From Kribbella albertanoniae (GTDB taxonomy: Bacteria > Actinomycetota > Actinomycetes > Propionibacteriales > Kribbellaceae), in NCBI RefSeq assembly GCF_004348455.1, contig NZ_SMKA01000064.1:1-34063 (forward strand): DNA of 34,063 nt, written 5' to 3'. Positions 30,728 to 34,063 of this stretch are shown piece after piece. The position numbers were made by a program, and so were the translations under genes. Below the pieces are notes generated by a model, which saw nothing but the letters and a program-made list of their open reading frames with translations, was not told the origin of the DNA and searched no databases. Each line of letters starts with the position of its first letter. Position 1 is the stretch's first letter.

Positions 30728-31835
30728 AGGTCATCCCTGCTTTCACCAGACGTGAACGCAACGCCGGACCCATCGCCGCAGCGGTGGTGGTCTGGCCGGC
30801 CGTTTCCGGGAGATCGTCCAGAGCGAGACAGAGAGCGCTCTCTCCGAGCATCTTGGCGGTCTCGTCGTACCCGGGGTCTCCCCCGGCCACCTCGGTGACC
30901 ACCTGCTTGCCACCACCGCGGCCGACGAAGCGCACCTTGAACCACGACTTCGCCCGCACCTCGGGACTCGGCCCGGCCCCGGGCAAAAGCCGATTGAGCA
31001 GCGCCTTCCGGGCCGGCGGGATCTGCGCGGCGGTCGCGAGCAGCGCGACCCCACCGATGCCTCCGGCAACCATCGGCAGCCGCTTGAACGCCGCATAGTG
31101 CGCGTAGCGGAAGTCAGGTCCGTAGCTGTCGAGCAGCCGGCCCGAGTAACCGACGATCTGCGGGTCCACGGTCGGCAGCGGCACCACCCAGAAACCTTGC
31201 TGGCGGTGGATCCGGCCCGCGACCGCTCGTGCGCGCCGCCCCTCGGGCCGCGACTCGGCGCGCTTGCGGGCGTTGTGCGCATCCAGGTTCTGCTTCGGCC
31301 GTGAGAACGCCGTGATCGCGGTGTGGAACGTACCGCCCGAAGGCCGGCCACCGGCCCGCAACAGACCGTCAACGGTGATCGGCACCCGCTCCGGCAACTG
31401 CTCGACCGTGAACTGCACACCCAGGTCGTACGGGATCGAGTCGAACCCGCACGCGTGGATGATCCGGGCTCCGGTCTGCAGCGCACGTTGGTGGTACTTC
31501 ACGTACATCCGGTCCACGAACTCCGGCTCACCGGTCAGATCCAGGTAGTCCGTCCCAGCCTCCGCGCACGCGGCCACCAGCAGCTCGCCGTACTGGATGT
31601 AAGGACCGACCGTGGTCACAACGATCCTGGTCGATTCCGCGAGCGCCTTGAGCGAAGCCGGGTCGGTCACGTCCGCGATCAGGACGTCCTTGCCGAACGG
31701 CTCCAGCTTCGCGCGGTTCCGCCCGGCCACCGCCCACTTGAGCTCGGCGGGCGCGTTCTTCTGCAGATACTCGGCGGTGAGTGCTCCGGTGAAGCCACTC
31801 GCACCGAGCAGGACGACGTCGTACTGACGACTCAT
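30699..31835 (-). CDS. Saccharopine dehydrogenase-like / trans-acting enoyl reductase family protein
   Basis: A 378-residue NAD(P)-binding protein. The Rossmann start is DVVLLGASGFTGALTAEYL, followed by WAVAGRNRAKL and TTVGPYIQYGELLVAACAEAGTDYLDLTGE. This arrangement is typical of the family that includes mycobacterial trans-acting enoyl reductases (Rv2953-like) and many proteins mis-labelled saccharopine dehydrogenase. The middle holds HACGFDSIPYDLGVQF, another family landmark. Lysine metabolism is unlikely; reduction of a polyketide- or fatty-acyl-type double bond is the better guess. ATG 31835 overlaps the SDR stop as ATGA. A short membrane-like patch (MVAGGIGGVALLATAAQIP) is also seen in relatives. 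Confidence 0.88.
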   Translation of the reverse strand: MSRQYDVVLLGASGFTGALTAEYLQKNAPAELKWAVAGRNRAKLEPFGKDVLIADVTDPASLKALAESTRIVVTTVGPYIQYGELLVAACAEAGTDYLDLTGEPEFVDRMYVKYHQRALQTGARIIHACGFDSIPYDLGVQFTVEQLPERVPITVDGLLRAGGRPSGGTFHTAITAFSRPKQNLDAHNARKRAESRPEGRRARAVAGRIHRQQGFWVVPLPTVDPQIVGYSGRLLDSYGPDFRYAHYAAFKRLPMVAGGIGGVALLATAAQIPPARKALLNRLLPGAGPSPEVRAKSWFKVRFVGRGGGKQVVTEVAGGDPGYDETAKMLGESALCLALDDLPETAGQTTTAAAMGPALRSRLVKAGMTFATLSTSDY

Positions 31836-32725
31836 CGCCCGGTGGCCTTCGCGGTGTCGGCCTTACCGCCGGCACCCGAAGCGCGCGTCGACACGGATGC
31901 ACCACGAGCCTCAATGTCGGCCAGCGCCGCCCGGTCCGCCTTCGGCACGCTGAAGCGCGAACCCACCTCGATCACGTGCGGGATCAGCCAGCGGAACACC
32001 TTCAGTACGCCGATCCACTCCGGCACGTGCACCGTCCGCTTCCGGCGCTTGATGCCGTCGGTGAACTTCTGTACGGCGAACTCCAGCGGGTACACCTTGC
32101 TCGCCAGCGGGATCCCGGTCCGCACCTTGCCGAACACCGGGTGGTCATCCACTCCACGCACCATGTCGGTGTCCACAAAGGTCATGTGCGCAACGCCTAC
32201 TCGCACACCCAGGTGCTTGAGCTCCGGCCGCAGCGTGTCACCCATCGCCTCCACGCCGGCCTTCGCCACGTTGTACGACGCCAGGCCCGGGATGTGCACG
32301 ACAGCAGCCAGCGACGAGACCAGCAGCAGGTAACCCTTGCTCTCCAACAGGTAGGGCAGAGTCAGGTGCACTGTGCGCCACACGCCGTACAGGTCGACGT
32401 CCAGCACGCGCTCCCACACGGCGGGGTCCATGCTGCGAGTGAAGCCCGGCGCTGCGATACCGGCGTTCGCCATCACTACGTCGATCCGGCCGTACCGCGC
32501 GTGGACGGACTCGATCGCCGTACGGAGCGATTCGGTGTCGGTGACGTCTGCTTCCCACCACCCCGCGTCCGGGCCGCAGTCCTCGGCCACCTGCTTCAGC
32601 TCGTCCGGCTCCAGGCCGATCAGCGCGAGCTTGGCACCGTCCTTCGCGAGGCTCCGGGCCACTGCGGCGCCGATCCCGCGGGACGCTCCGGTGATGAGGA
32701 CAACCTGTCCGGGCAGCGGTCGCAT
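31832..32725 (-). CDS. Short-chain dehydrogenase/reductase (SDR)
   Basis: A 297-residue classical SDR. Cofactor motif GASRGIG (TGxxxGxG), NAG in VMANAGIA, catalytic Ser in LLVSSLAAV and the YxxxK pair in SYNVAKAG are all present. The C-terminus is extended by about 45 residues with a disordered Ala/Gly/Thr tail, as in SDRs acting on lipid-like substrates. I chose ATG 32725 (MRPLPGQVVLITG) because GGAGGA stands six bases upstream. The apparent extension to 32764 runs into the operator. It is the first gene of a five-gene operon with 4-nt or similar overlaps, divergent from a TetR gene, and carries a clear operator pair in its promoter region. Confidence 0.93.
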   Translation of the reverse strand: MRPLPGQVVLITGASRGIGAAVARSLAKDGAKLALIGLEPDELKQVAEDCGPDAGWWEADVTDTESLRTAIESVHARYGRIDVVMANAGIAAPGFTRSMDPAVWERVLDVDLYGVWRTVHLTLPYLLESKGYLLLVSSLAAVVHIPGLASYNVAKAGVEAMGDTLRPELKHLGVRVGVAHMTFVDTDMVRGVDDHPVFGKVRTGIPLASKVYPLEFAVQKFTDGIKRRKRTVHVPEWIGVLKVFRWLIPHVIEVGSRFSVPKADRAALADIEARGASVSTRASGAGGKADTAKATGR

Positions 32726-32746
32726 CTGAAATCCTCCGGCTCTAGC

Positions 32747-32795
32747 TGTTGAGTGGATACTCAACAGTAAGTGCTTATTGACCCAAGACTCAATA
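32747..32795. promoter_or_regulatory. Two related 20-bp operators between the SDR operon and TetR
   Basis: Site 1 is TGTTGAGTGGATACTCAACA (32747-32766), a perfect dyad with 8-bp arms and a 4-bp spacer. Site 2 is TATTGACCCAAGACTCAATA (32776-32795), the same length and spacing but with 6-bp matching arms; its right half repeats ACTCAA. Centres are 29 bp apart. They fill the 80-bp gap between divergent starts and very probably bind the TetR protein next door. Confidence 0.75.
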
Positions 32796-32805
32796 GACTG
32801 GCCGT

Positions 32806-33396
32806 ATGACCCAGACCTCGTCCGCCCGGCTGCGCCCCGACGAACGGCGCGCGCAGATCCTGGAAGCCGCCCGCCGGGTGCTGCTGGCCGACCCGCACCG
32901 CGAGCTCACCGTCGAGTCGGTCGCCGCCGAGGCCAAGGTCTCCCCCGCCCTGCTGTTCCACTATTTCGGCTCGAAGAAGAAGTTCCAGTACGCCGTGATC
33001 GAGGAAGCCGCGGCCGAGATCCTGCTCCGGACCGCCCCCGACCAGTCGCTGCCCCCGGCCGAGCAGCTCCGCTCCGGGATCCGTGCCTTCGTCCGCGCAG
33101 TCCTCGAAGCACCACAGCTCTACCGCGCCACCCTGCTGATGTCCGCCGCCGGTGACCCCGAGGTCCGCAAACTGCACTCGGACCTGCGCGGCGTCTTCAG
33201 CACCTGGGTGATCGGCGCCGTCCGCGAAACCGGCGTCGACGTCACCCCGGTCGTCGAACTCGCCTGCCTCGGCTGGCAGGGCTACGTCGAACAGACCCTC
33301 CTCCTCTGGATCGAGGACGCCACCATCTCCGCCACCGACCTGGAACACCTGATCGAACAGTCCCTCGACGCCATCCTGTCGACGACCCACCGCTGA
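32806..33396 (+). CDS. TetR/AcrR-family transcriptional regulator
   Basis: A 196-residue TetR-type regulator. The N-terminal helix-turn-helix (about residues 10-58) reads RRAQILEAARRVLLADPHRELTVESVAAEAKVSPALLFHYFGSKKKFQYAVIEEAA, with the LLFHYFGSKKKF recognition helix typical of the family. The C-terminal ligand/dimer domain is helical and ends in LEHLIEQSLDAIL. ATG 32806 lies 11 bp after the second operator, so the leader is very short. It probably represses itself and the SDR operon. A lipid-like or acyl-CoA ligand would suit the genes controlled, but this is inference. Confidence 0.93.
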   Translation: MTQTSSARLRPDERRAQILEAARRVLLADPHRELTVESVAAEAKVSPALLFHYFGSKKKFQYAVIEEAAAEILLRTAPDQSLPPAEQLRSGIRAFVRAVLEAPQLYRATLLMSAAGDPEVRKLHSDLRGVFSTWVIGAVRETGVDVTPVVELACLGWQGYVEQTLLLWIEDATISATDLEHLIEQSLDAILSTTHR

Positions 33397-33634
33397 CCCG
33401 TCCACCGCGCCCGCATCTCAGTCCGGCCGGAGACAGTTTGTTGCGGCCGGAGACCCGTGGCCACAGGTCCCCGGCCACCACTTCCTGTCTCAGGCCACCA
33501 GTTGCGGCCGGGGCCGCCGTCCAGCCCAGGCCGTCTGCATCCTCCCGATCGCCCCCTGCGTGAGTCCCACTCGGTCGGCTGCCCCAAGTCCGGTCAGCTA
33601 AACCCCGCCTCCCCGGTATCCCAGTCCCCGCCAC

Positions 33635-33733
33635 AACGTCCGAAAGACCGGAGGGCCGCCCTCCGGACGTTCGGACGTTAACCACCACTCCCACCCAACG
33701 TCCGAAAGACCGGAGGGCCGCCCTCCGGATGTT
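33635..33733. repeat. Two copies of a 37-bp hairpin repeat
   Basis: Copies lie at 33635-33671 and 33697-33733, identical except for one base (C or T in GGAYGTT). Each contains CCGGAGGG-CCG-CCCTCCGG, with flanking AACGT and ACGTT extending the stem past a bulge. On the minus strand the stem is followed by TCTTTC, so each copy looks like an intrinsic terminator for a minus-strand transcript. They may equally be members of a dispersed palindromic (REP-like) family. Confidence 0.75.
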
Positions 33734-33770
33734 AGGGGCACCTGCAGCGAACGGGTCGCCGAACCGCCTT

Positions 33771-33788
33771 CCCCAAACCGGTTTGGGG
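33771..33788. repeat. 18-bp perfect palindrome
   Basis: CCCCAAACCGGTTTGGGG at 33771-33788 is fully self-complementary. Full symmetry with no spacer is unusual for an RNA hairpin and suits a DNA-binding dimer or a cruciform. It lies in the gene-free end of the window, with GGTGGATCC repeated at 33787-33795 and 33821-33829 region next to it. Confidence 0.65.
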
Positions 33789-33968
33789 TGGATCCGCGAC
33801 GGATTCGGGGGGGGTGGATCCTCCCCACATCCCCTGCCATGTTCCGGGAGGATGGGGAGTCCTACCTACCGATTCGGTGGGGCAACGCTCCCCATCGCCG
33901 CCGTACTGCGCTGCATCGGCGATCAGCCCGCCTTGGCGCAACCCCATCTCAGGGGATGCCCACTGAAA

Positions 33969-34018
33969 CAGGGGGTTGCCCCCTGAAAATCTCGATGGGC
34001 AACCCCCCGGTTCGGGGG
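33969..34018 (+). promoter_or_regulatory. Mutually exclusive stem-loops (attenuator-like)
   Basis: Three pairings share strands: CAGGGGG-TTG-CCCCCTG (33969-33985); GGGGGTTGCCC (33971-33981) with its exact complement GGGCAACCCCC (33997-34007); and CCCCCG-GTT-CGGGGG (34004-34018). The middle pairing excludes both of the others. This arrangement is typical of attenuators and riboswitch expression platforms, but no downstream gene is visible within the window. Confidence 0.45.
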
Positions 34019-34045
34019 ATATCCGTCGAGTTGGAGGGTTCGCGC

Positions 34046-34063
34046 GGTCGGGTCGGGTCGGGT
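34046..34063. repeat. GGTCG pentamer tandem repeat at window end
   Basis: GGTCG is repeated three times followed by GGT (34046-34063) and is cut by the window boundary, so its full length is unknown. Confidence 0.6.

Larger units (their letters stand above)
33397..34063. other. 667-bp gene-free end of window with hairpin repeats
   Basis: None of the short frames here has a good ribosome-binding site, a recognisable protein or normal GC-rich third-position bias, so I call no gene. The stretch contains tandem hairpin repeats (33635-33733), an 18-bp palindrome (33771-33788), mutually exclusive stem-loops (33969-34018) and a short pentamer repeat at the very end. The sequence has long C- and G-runs on both strands. 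It may be the upstream region of a gene beyond the window. Confidence 0.6.

Noticed and set aside
33635..33733. CRISPR array
   Set aside because: Only two copies, 25 bp apart, of a strongly self-complementary unit; no third repeat and no cas genes.
33397..34063. Short frames as small genes (for example 33729-33986 plus, 33598-33840 minus)
   Set aside because: They lack ribosome-binding sites and known motifs, and they run through palindromes and repeats.

Overview
The window is a gene-dense, high-GC chromosomal segment from an actinomycete. Many starts are GTG and the principal sigma factor has an actinobacterial Ala/Lys-rich N-terminus. There is a TIGR03252-like HhH-GPD protein, a DUF6412-like small protein beside a YidC paralogue, and many LysR/TetR/ECF regulators. 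It fits a soil actinomycete such as Kribbella or a relative (Nocardioidaceae), but that placement is inference. I see no tRNA, rRNA, CRISPR, transposase or prophage gene.

Layout. 1-2.6 kb: the end of a DUF5666-like protein, then an OmpR-type response regulator and its histidine kinase. 2.6-5.7 kb: a LysR regulator divergent from an MFS transporter coupled to an alpha/beta hydrolase. 5.7-8.9 kb: PPK2 polyphosphate kinase, a second MFS transporter and an APH-like kinase. 9.0-11.8 kb: a methyltransferase coupled to a riboflavin synthase-DHBP synthase fusion with altered active-site motifs and a structured leader, then a PEP-mutase/ICL-family enzyme. 11.9-17.3 kb: an ECF sigma factor with a SnoaL-like tail, an S9 peptidase and a DHA2 efflux pump with a divergent TetR regulator and operators. 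17.3-18.7 kb: a cytochrome P450.

18.7-21.1 kb is the most striking part. The principal sigma factor is followed 4 nt later by an 84-residue membrane peptide ending in R-A-P-G-Q-stop, and then by a second YidC insertase. The peptide looks like an ApcA-type (RAPP/RAPG) translation arrest peptide. The codons for its arrest motif are complementary to the yidC ribosome-binding site, so a stalled ribosome would be expected to free that site. This is a self-contained candidate circuit in which membrane-insertion capacity controls YidC synthesis.

21.3-28.7 kb: HhH-GPD repair-family protein, universal stress protein, a 400-bp palindrome-rich gap, glutamate-cysteine ligase-family protein, DNA polymerase IV, a zinc-ribbon/TPR protein, DDAH, an unknown protein and a small secreted protein. 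28.7-33.4 kb: one tightly overlapping operon (SDR, trans-acting enoyl reductase-like protein, epoxide-hydrolase-like enzyme, YccF, metallo-hydrolase), divergent from a TetR regulator with two matching palindromic operators. 33.4-34.06 kb: no convincing gene, but hairpin repeats, a perfect palindrome and mutually exclusive stem-loops.
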